Positions 17,675 to 25,702 of a stretch of 64,000 nucleotides of DNA are shown here, in pieces. The notes beneath the pieces were generated by a model, which saw only the letters and a program-made list of their open reading frames with translations, ran no database searches and had not been told where the DNA came from. Made by a program: the position numbers and the translations under genes. This stretch comes from Chryseobacterium herbae (GTDB taxonomy: Bacteria; Bacteroidota; Bacteroidia; Flavobacteriales; Weeksellaceae): the NCBI RefSeq assembly GCF_025154075.1, contig NZ_JAOAMU010000006.1, positions 310,001-374,000 of the forward strand. Direction: 5' to 3'. Each line of letters opens with the position of its first letter. Position 1 is the first letter of the stretch.

Positions 17675-18210
17675 AGCTGACCAATTTTCTTGTTTTGCAG
17701 GCTTTCGATTGCCTGATATAGAGGAAATCTTATTTCGGCTCTTTTCACATCCTCAAACCCTTCTGTTTTATCCTCGCAAACCATATTAAACAGTGCTTCT
17801 TGAGTTACAAAAGGTTTACCGGTAGGGTTTCTTTTTTCTGAAAGTTTCAGATCTTCACGTGTAATAACACGGATCACACATCTTTCATCCCCAATAAGGA
17901 TTTCAGTTTTTCCTTTTGCTATATTGTTGATGATAGCATCAGGATAATTGAAAAAGTCGATCAGAACCTTCTTAGCAGTTAAAAAGTATTCATCCTGCGT
18001 TTTTATGGCTTCATCACCGCCCAGCCAAAGTGCAGACAAAAGTTCTTCACCAAAAGCAATATCACCATTTTTTTGCATGGCAGAAAAAGCTCTTTTATAA
18101 TCGTTCATGTTTGGTTCACGTAGATATCCTGTTTTATCTTCAACCGGAAGGGCGTAAACTCCACCATGTTTTTCCTTCCATTCGTTAATTTGCTCTTGTG
18201 TAACTGACAT
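17662..18210 (-). CDS. Tail assembly chaperone, zero-frame product
   Basis: From ATG 18210 the protein has 182 aa (SVTQEQINEWKEKHGGVYAL). It is acidic to neutral and carries TGYLREPNMNDYKRAFSAMQ, consistent with Mu gp41-like chaperones between tail tube and tape measure. The alternative upstream ATG at 18249 is inside a terminator hairpin and is rejected. The last codons contain a -1 slippery site that leads to the longer form. The short form should predominate and coat the tape measure during tail assembly. Confidence 0.7.
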   Translation of the reverse strand: MSVTQEQINEWKEKHGGVYALPVEDKTGYLREPNMNDYKRAFSAMQKNGDIAFGEELLSALWLGGDEAIKTQDEYFLTAKKVLIDFFNYPDAIINNIAKGKTEILIGDERCVIRVITREDLKLSEKRNPTGKPFVTQEALFNMVCEDKTEGFEDVKRAEIRFPLYQAIESLQNKKIGQLKKL

Positions 18211-18235
18211 TGTTTTGTTGTTTTTAATTGTTAGA

Positions 18236-18262
18236 AAAAACCCACCCAATCAGAGTGGGTTT
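18236..18262 (-). terminator. Intrinsic terminator between tail tube and chaperone genes
   Basis: AAACCCAC and GTGGGTTT can pair across a 9-nt loop, with T-rich (minus strand) sequence following. It lies after the tail tube gene and before the chaperone start. Partial termination would keep sheath and tube mRNA more abundant than chaperone and baseplate mRNA. Confidence 0.6.
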
Positions 18263-18287
18263 TAAAAAAAAATTGATATGTAAAAAT

Positions 18288-18713
18288 TTATTGATCCTCT
18301 TTAAGGTCTAAAAAGATGATAGGACATTCAATTTCCATATTGGTATCGCCTTGATTCATTTCCTTTTTATACTCAGTAAATTCACAGCTAACCAATATGT
18401 CTGTGGTGTTCTGTCCTCCATCAGCTGGAGTATAAGCAACAACCAGATCAAAATTGAGGCTTAAAACATCTTTACCCGGTGCAGATTTTATCATTGCTTG
18501 CAGTTCAGATTGCCATATTTTGATTGATCCTTCAAATTCCTTATCACCACGTAAGATTTTATGTCCTTTGTTGCCTCTGCCTTTTAAAACACTTTTGGCC
18601 TGTTTTACTGTGTATGAAACACTGGTAAGTCCTGTGACAATTCGGCCTCCCATCGAAACTGAAACATCAGCCCATGAATACTGGGCACTGTCAAATTTTG
18701 TGTTTTCTGCCAT
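18288..18713 (-). CDS. Tail tube protein
   Basis: From ATG 18713 the protein has about 141 aa (AENTKFDSAQYSWADVSVSM). The beta-rich pattern (TGLTSVSYTVKQAKSVLKGR; KEFEGSIKIWQSELQAMIKS; then NMEIECPIIFLDLKE) matches contractile-tail tube subunits such as Mu gpM. It follows the sheath gene directly, as expected. It forms the inner tube that crosses the envelope on contraction. Confidence 0.7.
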   Translation of the reverse strand: MAENTKFDSAQYSWADVSVSMGGRIVTGLTSVSYTVKQAKSVLKGRGNKGHKILRGDKEFEGSIKIWQSELQAMIKSAPGKDVLSLNFDLVVAYTPADGGQNTTDILVSCEFTEYKKEMNQGDTNMEIECPIIFLDLKEDQ

Positions 18714-18714
18714 T

Positions 18715-19878
18715 TTATTCAATATTTGTTGTGAAACCTATGTTAACAATGATATACTTTGCATATCCTACAGGTTGTAATGCAATTCTTATATTAAGAA
18801 TCCCGGTTGTAAGGATGTTTTGATTTTCATCAATAAAAACCTGACATCCGTTTAATTCTCCTGTGGAAACCATGAGCCCTGTTAATTGACTTTCCACATT
18901 TGCCTGCCAATTTTTAATAATTGCCGGGTGTATTGTTCCTGTCTTAGTAACCGGAACCTCATCAAGTAACTCATTGACTAAAGTGTTATAAGCAATTAGA
19001 ATCGCTTTGTCCATGACAAAACCATTAGCTAATGACTTAAAGTCATCTTCCACCTTTGTCAGCGTTGGATCATCTGAAAAGAAAAATCCTACACGGCCAA
19101 CATAATTTCTTAAAATAATGAAGCCTTTACTGTGCATAGTTTCCCAAGCGGTGGAGCTACTTTCAACTTTGACCCCATTGGTAAAGAAAGCTTGAACCTC
19201 TTCTACAGGTCCGTCCTTCACTCTTCCAATATTTCTTTGTACTGGAATAAGCGCCAGCCTTGCTAAGGCTAAACCAATTGAAGCTTCTTTGCTTCCGTCT
19301 GTATTGGCAAGAAAAACAGAAACACGGTTATAGTTAGCAGTTGAATAATCTTTAAGTTCAGTTGCAGATCCGGAAAAATTGTTCCCCGAAATAATTACCC
19401 TGAATGGATAATACTTTTCTGCAAAATAATCTGCTAAAGCCTGTGAAGCAATCACGGTTGTGTCAACATCTGCATCAAGTCCGTTTGCTGATGTTTCAGT
19501 TCCGGCTGATTCCCTGATCACTCCAAGCACTCTGATTTTACCGCCTGCATCCTGAATTAATTTTGTTGCAATAACGCCTGTTTTATCGACCATCTGCGCC
19601 ATAGTTGTGGCATCAGATACCAGCATGATCCATAATTCGGCACGCTCACCGGAATAATCATAAAAGTGTTTGATATGTTTGTAGGCAAAAGGATTTTGCG
19701 TTTCATCAATTCCAAGACTTTCGGCTTCATCCAACGAAAACAGCTGATAGGATTTGCCAATTGTAACTTTATTGACAACACTCTTTCCGGTAATAACCAG
19801 CCCTGGGATTTTTTGGATATCAGCAGGTAATCTACCTAAACCAGTTGTTGAGATGTTAAATTTAATATTAGGTAACAT
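18715..19878 (-). CDS. Tail sheath protein (DUF2586-like)
   Basis: I chose ATG 19878 (387 aa), 2 bp after the u-spanin stop; the upstream ATG 19947 lies inside that gene. The protein has a sheath-like build: N-terminal PADIQKIPGLVITGKSVVNK, a central domain with SLDEAESLGIDETQNPFAYK and SDATTMAQMVDKTGVIATKL, and a C-terminal beta part with TGTIHPAIIKNWQANVESQL. It resembles DUF2586 sheath proteins of Bacteroidota Mu-like phages. It contracts to drive the tube. Confidence 0.7.
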   Translation of the reverse strand: MLPNIKFNISTTGLGRLPADIQKIPGLVITGKSVVNKVTIGKSYQLFSLDEAESLGIDETQNPFAYKHIKHFYDYSGERAELWIMLVSDATTMAQMVDKTGVIATKLIQDAGGKIRVLGVIRESAGTETSANGLDADVDTTVIASQALADYFAEKYYPFRVIISGNNFSGSATELKDYSTANYNRVSVFLANTDGSKEASIGLALARLALIPVQRNIGRVKDGPVEEVQAFFTNGVKVESSSTAWETMHSKGFIILRNYVGRVGFFFSDDPTLTKVEDDFKSLANGFVMDKAILIAYNTLVNELLDEVPVTKTGTIHPAIIKNWQANVESQLTGLMVSTGELNGCQVFIDENQNILTTGILNIRIALQPVGYAKYIIVNIGFTTNIE

Positions 19879-19880
19879 TT

Positions 19881-20390
19881 TTAATAGATTTTTGAGGTTA
19901 TAAAACCAGCGATAAAAGCAATTACAATCAGTGATCCCCACATCCAATAATTAGCTTTTTGCTTTTCCTTTTCTTCTTTACTTTCGGCTGTAGCAATATT
20001 TTTATAATAACTTTCAAACTCTTGCCGGATTTTAGCCTTTAAAGCGAGGCTGTCACATTCAGCAGTAGCATAAAAATATAAGCTGTCATGTACAACCTTG
20101 ACTGTAGCATTACCCGTCTTTTTCTCGTAAATAATAGGCTTTAAATTAGATTTCAACGTTGTTGAAACACTGTTTAAACGAGTGTCCGGAAAGTCAAAAT
20201 CTTTGATTGGAATTCTGAGAGTTGCGGTTGCTTTTTCTGTGTAAAAAACTGTGTCTTTGTAAGACGTTTTCTTTATGGTGCTGCTTTCGCTTAAAGTCTC
20301 CTTTGTTTGTGAAACCTGCCGAACTGTTCGGCAGGATTCCAAAACAAGAAAAACACTAGAGACGAGAAGCAAGGTTTTAAATATTTTCAT
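19881..20390 (-). CDS. Unimolecular spanin (u-spanin) candidate
   Basis: From ATG 20390 the 169-aa protein has a lipoprotein signal (KTLLLVSSVFLVLESC, lipobox Cys at residue 20). A periplasmic stretch with a helical region (DSLALKAKIRQEFESYYKNI) follows, and a single C-terminal membrane helix (WMWGSLIVIAFIAGFITSKI). A lipid-anchored N-terminus with a C-terminal inner-membrane helix is the defining layout of u-spanins, which fuse inner and outer membranes in the last step of lysis. It overlaps the endolysin gene end by 14 bp. The upstream start at 20465 lies inside that gene. Confidence 0.75.
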   Translation of the reverse strand: MKIFKTLLLVSSVFLVLESCRTVRQVSQTKETLSESSTIKKTSYKDTVFYTEKATATLRIPIKDFDFPDTRLNSVSTTLKSNLKPIIYEKKTGNATVKVVHDSLYFYATAECDSLALKAKIRQEFESYYKNIATAESKEEKEKQKANYWMWGSLIVIAFIAGFITSKIY

Positions 20391-20787
20391 ACTCTTTTTT
20401 GGCGTTGAAAGACGGGCAATCTTTCTTAACACCTTTGAAATCCCGGTGTCCTTGAATAATTGCATTCGGGAATTGCTTTTTAAGCTCTTTAAGCTTTGTC
20501 AGCATTGTTGCTTTTTGTGAATCAGTCCTGTTATCAATGGCTTTGTTGTTTTTGTCAACACCACCTATGTAGGAAATATTGATAATCTCGTGATTATGGC
20601 CAAAAACACCATTTGAAACTTTGCTAATATCCAAAAGCTGGACAATCTCTCCGTCAGGTTTTATTATAAAATGATAGCCGGGCATTTTCCATTTCAGATT
20701 TGTTTTCCAGTAATTTCTTATTGAATCAATAGATGTCGTCTGAGGTGTTGCAGTGCAATGCACGGCTATGTAATTAATTTTCCTCAT
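20377..20787 (-). CDS. Endolysin: N-acetylmuramoyl-L-alanine amidase (amidase_2 type)
   Basis: From ATG 20787 the 136-aa enzyme shows the T7-lysozyme-like zinc amidase motifs. These are an early histidine in NYIAVHCTATP, the substrate-groove stretch MPGYHFIIKPDGEIVQLLDI, and QGHRDFKGVKKDCPSF with the later His and Cys zinc ligands. It cuts the lactyl-amide bond of peptidoglycan during lysis. It has no signal peptide, so it should depend on a holin. It is followed directly by the u-spanin gene, giving a compact lysis pair inside the head-tail region. Confidence 0.88.
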   Translation of the reverse strand: MRKINYIAVHCTATPQTTSIDSIRNYWKTNLKWKMPGYHFIIKPDGEIVQLLDISKVSNGVFGHNHEIINISYIGGVDKNNKAIDNRTDSQKATMLTKLKELKKQFPNAIIQGHRDFKGVKKDCPSFNAKKEYENI

Positions 20788-21148
20788 CGTCGGGATTTTC
20801 ATTTGCTAATTCAGTCTTTTTAGCGTCATTCAATTCCTGAATTTTAGCACCTGAAAGCTTACTGTCAGGAGCAGAACCAAATAATTCGGTATATTCCTGT
20901 GTAGCTTTATCTTTTAAAGCTTTAAGCTCTGCCACGCTAAGTTTTACAGTACCTTCTTTTTTGTCCTCCACTGGCTGTTCTTCATTTTTGATAGGTTCAA
21001 CCTCTGGACTATCCGGATTTAAAGTTTTTGCGTGATTTGTCGCATCAAGTTTTTTTACAAAAACATATCCGTCTGTAGTAGCGAAAACCTCATTTACATT
21101 GGGGTTTGTCTTGAAAAAATCTAATGCATTTTTATTTATTGTAGACAT
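20774..21148 (-). CDS. Head-region phage protein, unknown
   Basis: The 124-aa protein starts INKNALDFFKTNPNVNEVFA and ends with an acidic helical tail (ELANENPDDEEN). The middle is Glu/Lys-rich. It lies between the major capsid gene and the endolysin gene with a 19-bp gap and a 14-bp overlap. By position it may be a head decoration or completion protein, but nothing in the sequence proves this. Confidence 0.55.
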   Translation of the reverse strand: MSTINKNALDFFKTNPNVNEVFATTDGYVFVKKLDATNHAKTLNPDSPEVEPIKNEEQPVEDKKEGTVKLSVAELKALKDKATQEYTELFGSAPDSKLSGAKIQELNDAKKTELANENPDDEEN

Positions 21149-21166
21149 TTTAAAAAAAATTAATGG

Positions 21167-22189
21167 TTAAAGAATAGTTCCCAGGTACTTTGGATTGTTT
21201 GCGCGAATCTTCCCGGTTAAAGCTCTCTGAGCAAAAGAAATCAAATCAGCTTGCCAACCTGAATGACCAAGAGTTGCAAACATATCTGTAGAACCAAAGC
21301 ATCTGAACACCTCATCTGAATTCCAAATGATAGAAGATTTTTTGTCAGTACCCGCGATAGTAGAGCCCCAAGGCTTCTTAACTCCGGCATCTGTATAGAA
21401 TGGGGTTTTAGAATAGAAGAAAATTTTGAAATCGTACAATTCAGCACCCTTTTCAGCGGTGATTTCTTTGTACAGTTTTTTATTCTCTTTTTCTATTCTT
21501 GAACCATGATCAGAGTTTAAAACGATATTCATTTTACTCATGTCAAGGTCCAAATCACGGAAAAACCTTTGCATATCAATCAGACCATCAATTACAGAAT
21601 CTGTTGGTCCAAGATTTAAAATTTTATTAAATGCATCATTTGTCGAAGCGCCCCAGCCGTGGGCTGTTCTTTGTGCCATATTCTTGGCAATAGCATTACG
21701 GTGTCTGTTAATTACAGATGCTCTTTTATTGTATGCCAGTTCCATGTCAGCTAATTTTGAGTGTCTTGTTTGATTAGTTGAATAATCCTTTAACAAAACT
21801 CTGTGAGGAATGTCATCAATTGCCTGAATCGGTAATTCACCGCTATTGGTTGCAAAATAATCTTCATGGACATCCGGCTCAACACCCGCTTCAGCAAGAT
21901 TTAGAGCGTCATTTTCCACAAATGCTGACATATCGACGGACTGATTAATAAAGCTCATATCCGGTATTGGATTCTCTTTAATATCTGCAATCCAAACTTC
22001 TTTTTGCAAACCCTCTTGTAAAATTCCTACTTGCATTGGCTTGAAATAAGTGACAACGGCATGTGTAATGACAATACCAGCGGTCAGCAAAAAAGGGTTA
22101 ACACCAAGCATCGGAGACGCTACAAATGAGAATGCAAAAGCTAAAATAAAGTTGATGGCTAATGCTGTTAATGAAAGTCTTCTTTTCAT
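21167..22189 (-). CDS. Major capsid protein with unusual hydrophobic N-terminus
   Basis: The 340-aa protein has two strongly hydrophobic stretches at its N-terminus (LTALAINFILAFAFSFVASP and PFLLTAGIVITHAVVTYF). Then follows a typical capsid-like body (DIPHRVLLKDYSTNQTRHSK; RASVINRHRNAIAKNMAQRT; NIVLNSDHGSRIEKENK; WQADLISFAQRALTGKIR). Its place just after the protease/scaffold gene is that of the HK97-fold major capsid protein. The hydrophobic segment is probably cut off by the prohead protease. Membrane-like capsid prosequences are not usual, and this is a point to verify. Confidence 0.75.
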   Translation of the reverse strand: MKRRLSLTALAINFILAFAFSFVASPMLGVNPFLLTAGIVITHAVVTYFKPMQVGILQEGLQKEVWIADIKENPIPDMSFINQSVDMSAFVENDALNLAEAGVEPDVHEDYFATNSGELPIQAIDDIPHRVLLKDYSTNQTRHSKLADMELAYNKRASVINRHRNAIAKNMAQRTAHGWGASTNDAFNKILNLGPTDSVIDGLIDMQRFFRDLDLDMSKMNIVLNSDHGSRIEKENKKLYKEITAEKGAELYDFKIFFYSKTPFYTDAGVKKPWGSTIAGTDKKSSIIWNSDEVFRCFGSTDMFATLGHSGWQADLISFAQRALTGKIRANNPKYLGTIL

Positions 22190-22211
22190 AATTTTATTTA
22201 GATTAAATTTT

Positions 22212-23189
22212 TTAGTTCGTTTTGTGTCTCACACCGTTTGAGTAAGCCAAACTTAATTTTCGGTACTGTTCAGGTTCATTTTCCCTGATCAAAGCAAGCT
22301 TGGCAGGATCATGTTTTTGTAGGTAGTCAAATGATTCATCAGCAGAATTTTCAGAGCTTGTTTTCTTGTTTAACTGGATCACTCCTTCCACAACCTCTTT
22401 TTTGCCGTTCTTTTCGTGTTCGGTTTCTTTATTTTCTATCAGTTTGCTTAATTTCTGATGCTGGTTATCAAAATCAGTTTCAAATAAAGAAATCTGACCA
22501 TCTTTCAAGTCTTCCGGGAACAATCCAAGCTTTACGGCTTTATCAACTAAAGCTGTCGCTTCCGCTTTTTGTAGCTGGATATATTTATTTTTCCATTCCT
22601 CGGTTTTACCTTTTTCGGTTTCCAAAGACAGCTTCATTTCAGTAACTGCCGATAGAATTGTGCTTTCTGTGCTGTTTGCGTCTTTACCTAATGCAAGCGC
22701 AATCACTTTTAATTCTGACATTGTATTTTGATTTAATAATTGTAGTTTATGTTTAGATTTCCCACCGGAAAGGCGTAAAGCATCATCATTCCCGCCAATG
22801 TCAACAATAGAAATTTCTATCAGTTTACATTTTGTTACAGTTTCGTACTGCTGTCCCGGAAGCGCAAGTTTTGGATCTAATGTTGTGGTGATTGGATCAG
22901 CCCACATTGAACACATATTTATAAAACCGCCAGCGACCTTTTTTTCTATTTTGGAAGCAAATTCGTTCTCAGAATCAAAGGTTATGTAAGCTAAAAGAAT
23001 ATCATTTTCTTTTGCTAGTCTCGCTTTTCCAATTACCTCGTCGCCGGACGGTTTATAATCTCCACGATCATGCATAAACAATACAACCGGGTTTCTTTCG
23101 TACTGATCTGTGTCAATGCCTTCTGTGAGAATCCTATACCCGTAAGAGTTTACATTTTCCGTATTTACTATGAATTTATATTCTGCCAT
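22212..23189 (-). CDS. Prohead protease with C-terminal scaffold domain
   Basis: The 325-aa protein has an HK97-type prohead protease domain in residues 1-150, with the likely catalytic His in VVLFMHDRGDYKPSGDEV and Ser in CKLIEISIVDIGGNDDALRL. A helical scaffold-like domain follows (ESTILSAVTEMKLSLETEKG, then a Gln/Lys-rich part). An internal ATG at residue 157 (22721, start of SELKVIALALGK) could start a separate scaffold product, as in lambda C/Nu3. It is the first gene of the minus-strand late block. Confidence 0.75.
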   Translation of the reverse strand: MAEYKFIVNTENVNSYGYRILTEGIDTDQYERNPVVLFMHDRGDYKPSGDEVIGKARLAKENDILLAYITFDSENEFASKIEKKVAGGFINMCSMWADPITTTLDPKLALPGQQYETVTKCKLIEISIVDIGGNDDALRLSGGKSKHKLQLLNQNTMSELKVIALALGKDANSTESTILSAVTEMKLSLETEKGKTEEWKNKYIQLQKAEATALVDKAVKLGLFPEDLKDGQISLFETDFDNQHQKLSKLIENKETEHEKNGKKEVVEGVIQLNKKTSSENSADESFDYLQKHDPAKLALIRENEPEQYRKLSLAYSNGVRHKTN

Positions 23190-23250
23190 TGTTTTTGTAA
23201 ATCAACAAGGCAAAATTGGGGGCTTTACGATCTAAAAAAAAGTTACAGAA

Positions 23251-23301
23251 CAATGGTTGCCAGTATTTTGGCAATGATTGCCGACGTTTTGGCAATGGTT
23301 G
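23251..23301. promoter_or_regulatory. Tandem 21-bp operator-like repeats between divergent late blocks
   Basis: Two full copies and one partial copy of a 21-bp unit (start CAATGRTTGCC, end TTTTGG) run from 23251 to 23301. The middle junction forms the perfect 13-bp dyad GGCAATGATTGCC. The 21-bp period equals two helical turns, as expected for a protein binding the same face repeatedly. It lies in the 143-bp gap between the divergently transcribed protease/capsid block and the packaging block. It is therefore the best candidate for a late-activator or repressor site. Which protein binds it is unknown. Confidence 0.65.
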
Positions 23302-23331
23302 ATTATAGAATTTCGTGCATGTATTATATAG

Positions 23332-23634
23332 ATGAAATTTGCCTTCATGAAAGACTTTTTATTTAACGATGACTTACAAATCAGCAATGGTGATTTTGTG
23401 ATTGGAGAAAGTGACAATCAGCATCAAAAACACATTTTACAGGCCTTCAAAGGAGAATTTAAAAAAACACCTGAAATAGGTGTTGGAATCGAACAGATTT
23501 TGAATGAAGACAGCTTTATCCCGGTTATGATTGAAGCTAAAAAAATGCTCGAATATGATGGAATGACTATTAACAACATCTATTTCGCAGATAATGACAA
23601 ACTGGTAATTGACGGTAAATACAAGCAATCATGA
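23332..23634 (+). CDS. Small phage protein, possibly gp25/GPW-like baseplate wedge
   Basis: The 100-aa protein includes NDDLQISNGDFVIGESDNQH and GEFKKTPEIGVGIEQILNED. These resemble the gp25/GPW motif pattern (nGDf...Q.i...L.t..GE...P.yGvg). No gp25-like gene is present between spike and J in the minus block, so this could be the relocated Mu gp46 equivalent. A second ATG at 23347 is an alternative start. It overlaps the next gene by 4 bp. The family call is uncertain. Confidence 0.45.
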   Translation: MKFAFMKDFLFNDDLQISNGDFVIGESDNQHQKHILQAFKGEFKKTPEIGVGIEQILNEDSFIPVMIEAKKMLEYDGMTINNIYFADNDKLVIDGKYKQS

Positions 23635-24149
23635 ATAAAAGAGTTAAAAAAATTGAAACCACCGACACAGAAGAGGTGAAGCAACAAGGCCGGATGCGAA
23701 ATGCAGAACGTGATAAGAAAATGAAAGACGCTTTAGGCTTATATATTCGTGGGTACACTTTGCAGTCCATTTCAGAAATGGAAACCATCAAGGTGGGTGT
23801 TAAAACTCTTACTGACTGGAAAAAAAGACATAATTGGGATGATGAAAAGCAACTTCATAACATTTCACCTAATGAAATAAAAGCAATGATCAGATCAAAT
23901 ATTGCTTCTATAAAGTCAGGAAAACAGATGCCTTACAAACCTGATGACATTTCTAAGCTTGCATCTGCATGGGATAAAATGGATGATATAAAAAAGAAGG
24001 CTGTTTATTCAATGGAATCCTTTGATGCTCTCATAGATTGGTTCACTGACATAACGGCAAAATCAAGTGGGAAAAAGCGTGAAGACAACCTTTTGCTTCT
24101 TAAGAAAATACGAACTCTACAGGAGAATTACATTGAAACCTTAATTTAA
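23631..24149 (+). CDS. Terminase small subunit-like DNA-binding protein
   Basis: The 172-aa protein has an HTH-like N-terminal region (GLYIRGYTLQSISEMETIKV, then GVKTLTDWKKRHNWDDEK) and a long helical C-terminal part. It starts 4 bp inside the previous gene (ATGA overlap) and abuts the large terminase by one base, which is the usual place of the small subunit (Mu gp27-like). It would recognise packaging sites near the phage left end. Confidence 0.65.
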   Translation: MNKRVKKIETTDTEEVKQQGRMRNAERDKKMKDALGLYIRGYTLQSISEMETIKVGVKTLTDWKKRHNWDDEKQLHNISPNEIKAMIRSNIASIKSGKQMPYKPDDISKLASAWDKMDDIKKKAVYSMESFDALIDWFTDITAKSSGKKREDNLLLLKKIRTLQENYIETLI

Positions 24150-25702
24150 TGACAGCAACAGATTACAAAACAGCCCTAGATAAATTCAGGCTCAAATCAA
24201 AGATCATTAAGGAACTTACTTATAATTCTATTGTTAAAGAAACAACAGAGGACCAAGAGAAAAGAATTAATGACCTATTGAAGCCGGAGAATTATACCAA
24301 ATTTTTTGATTATTATTTTGGTGTAGGTGTATCACTGTCACTGGCAGATGCTCCATGTGCTGATTTTCATCAAAGCTCTTATGAAAAAGTGTTTGATGAT
24401 CCTTTTATAATTCAAATGAGAAAATGGTTTCGTGGTTCGGCAAAATCTATTCATACAAATGTTGGAAATATCTGTCATTTAAAAGAAAACAATGAGATAT
24501 TTTTCGGGTTACTTATTGGCAGAAATCAAGATTTTTCAAACTTATTATTATCTGACTTACAAACTCACTTGCAATTTAATGAGAGATACATTAAAGATTT
24601 TGGAATTCAGATGAATTATGGAAATTGGGCTGATGGTGAATTTCAAACAAATGATGGGAGAATTTTCAAAGCACTTGGATTAAACCAACCTTTTAGGGGT
24701 TTAAGATTAGGAGCAAACAGAATTGATTTTGCATCAATAGACGACTGTGAAGATAGAAAACAAGCAAAAAATCAAATCTTAGTACAAGAAAATGTAGAAA
24801 AAATCACTGGTGACTTAGGAAAAGCGTTTCATCTTAGAAGAGGACGTATGATTGTACCAAACAATTACATAGTAAAAAAAGGAATTCTTGATGGGATAAA
24901 AGAAGCTTATAAAAAATCAAAACATTTTGATGAACATATAGTGAATATTGCAGATGAAAAAGACAACCCTTCCTGGCATCAACGCTACACTAAAAAAGAC
25001 ATTAAAGATATCAAGTCAAAGACTGACTATCACACCTCTCAACGTGAGGACTACAACAATCCTATTGAAAAAGGAAAAAGAATTAAGGCTGAATGGATAA
25101 AATATAAATCAACAAATCCAAATAAAATTTTTTCGGGGTTAATTGAGTTTTGGGATTTATCATACACCAAAAATGGAAATTTTAAAGCAGGTGGAATAAT
25201 ATCAATGGCAAATGGAAGGGCACATGTTTTAGAATTATTTAACAGACAATGTGAACGGTCTGATGCTATGGATAAGCATTATGAGTGGCAAAAAAGATAC
25301 AACAGCTTAGGCATGTCCATAATTTCCTATTATGATGCCACAGCTTCACAAAAAATTGTATATGAGCCTGAATGGTTAATTGCCTGTGAAGATAACAACG
25401 CAGCAGACATTCCGATATGTGATCATGCATCAGGGGACAAACATGATAAGATTGATGCAACATTAACAGGAACTTTTATGAAAGGTTTAATAACATTTGA
25501 TGAAAGATTAAAGGGCACGATTGATATGGATAATACCTTTGAACACATTACAGCATTTGAAAAAGGTACTACCAGTCCTGATGATGTATTAGACGTTCTT
25601 GAACAATGTGTCAGAAAAGGGCGCTTGTTATTTGGTTACTCCCAAAAGGAAGACAGCAATACAAGACCCGTTATAGGCAAAAATAAAAAACGCAGATTAT
25701 GA
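24149..25702 (+). CDS. Terminase large subunit (Mu gp28-like)
   Basis: The 517-aa protein has a deviant Walker A (RGSAKS at residues 95-100) and a Walker B-like block (RIDFASIDDCEDRK, D198-D199). The C-terminal RNase H-like nuclease domain has candidate metal aspartates in EFWDLSYTKNG (D336), YYDATASQ (D396) and KHDKIDAT (D436). It powers DNA entry into the prohead and cuts headful ends. It overlaps the downstream gene by 4 bp. Confidence 0.88.
   Translation: MTATDYKTALDKFRLKSKIIKELTYNSIVKETTEDQEKRINDLLKPENYTKFFDYYFGVGVSLSLADAPCADFHQSSYEKVFDDPFIIQMRKWFRGSAKSIHTNVGNICHLKENNEIFFGLLIGRNQDFSNLLLSDLQTHLQFNERYIKDFGIQMNYGNWADGEFQTNDGRIFKALGLNQPFRGLRLGANRIDFASIDDCEDRKQAKNQILVQENVEKITGDLGKAFHLRRGRMIVPNNYIVKKGILDGIKEAYKKSKHFDEHIVNIADEKDNPSWHQRYTKKDIKDIKSKTDYHTSQREDYNNPIEKGKRIKAEWIKYKSTNPNKIFSGLIEFWDLSYTKNGNFKAGGIISMANGRAHVLELFNRQCERSDAMDKHYEWQKRYNSLGMSIISYYDATASQKIVYEPEWLIACEDNNAADIPICDHASGDKHDKIDATLTGTFMKGLITFDERLKGTIDMDNTFEHITAFEKGTTSPDDVLDVLEQCVRKGRLLFGYSQKEDSNTRPVIGKNKKRRL

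Noticed and set aside
18211..18249. Upstream start for the tail chaperone
   Set aside because: The added residues would be encoded by a terminator hairpin; ATG 18210 is the better start.
23232..23417. Minus-strand ORF with repeated CQN-GNHC units
   Set aside because: It is a translation of the 21-bp tandem operator repeats in the divergent promoter region and overlaps the start of a well-supported + gene.
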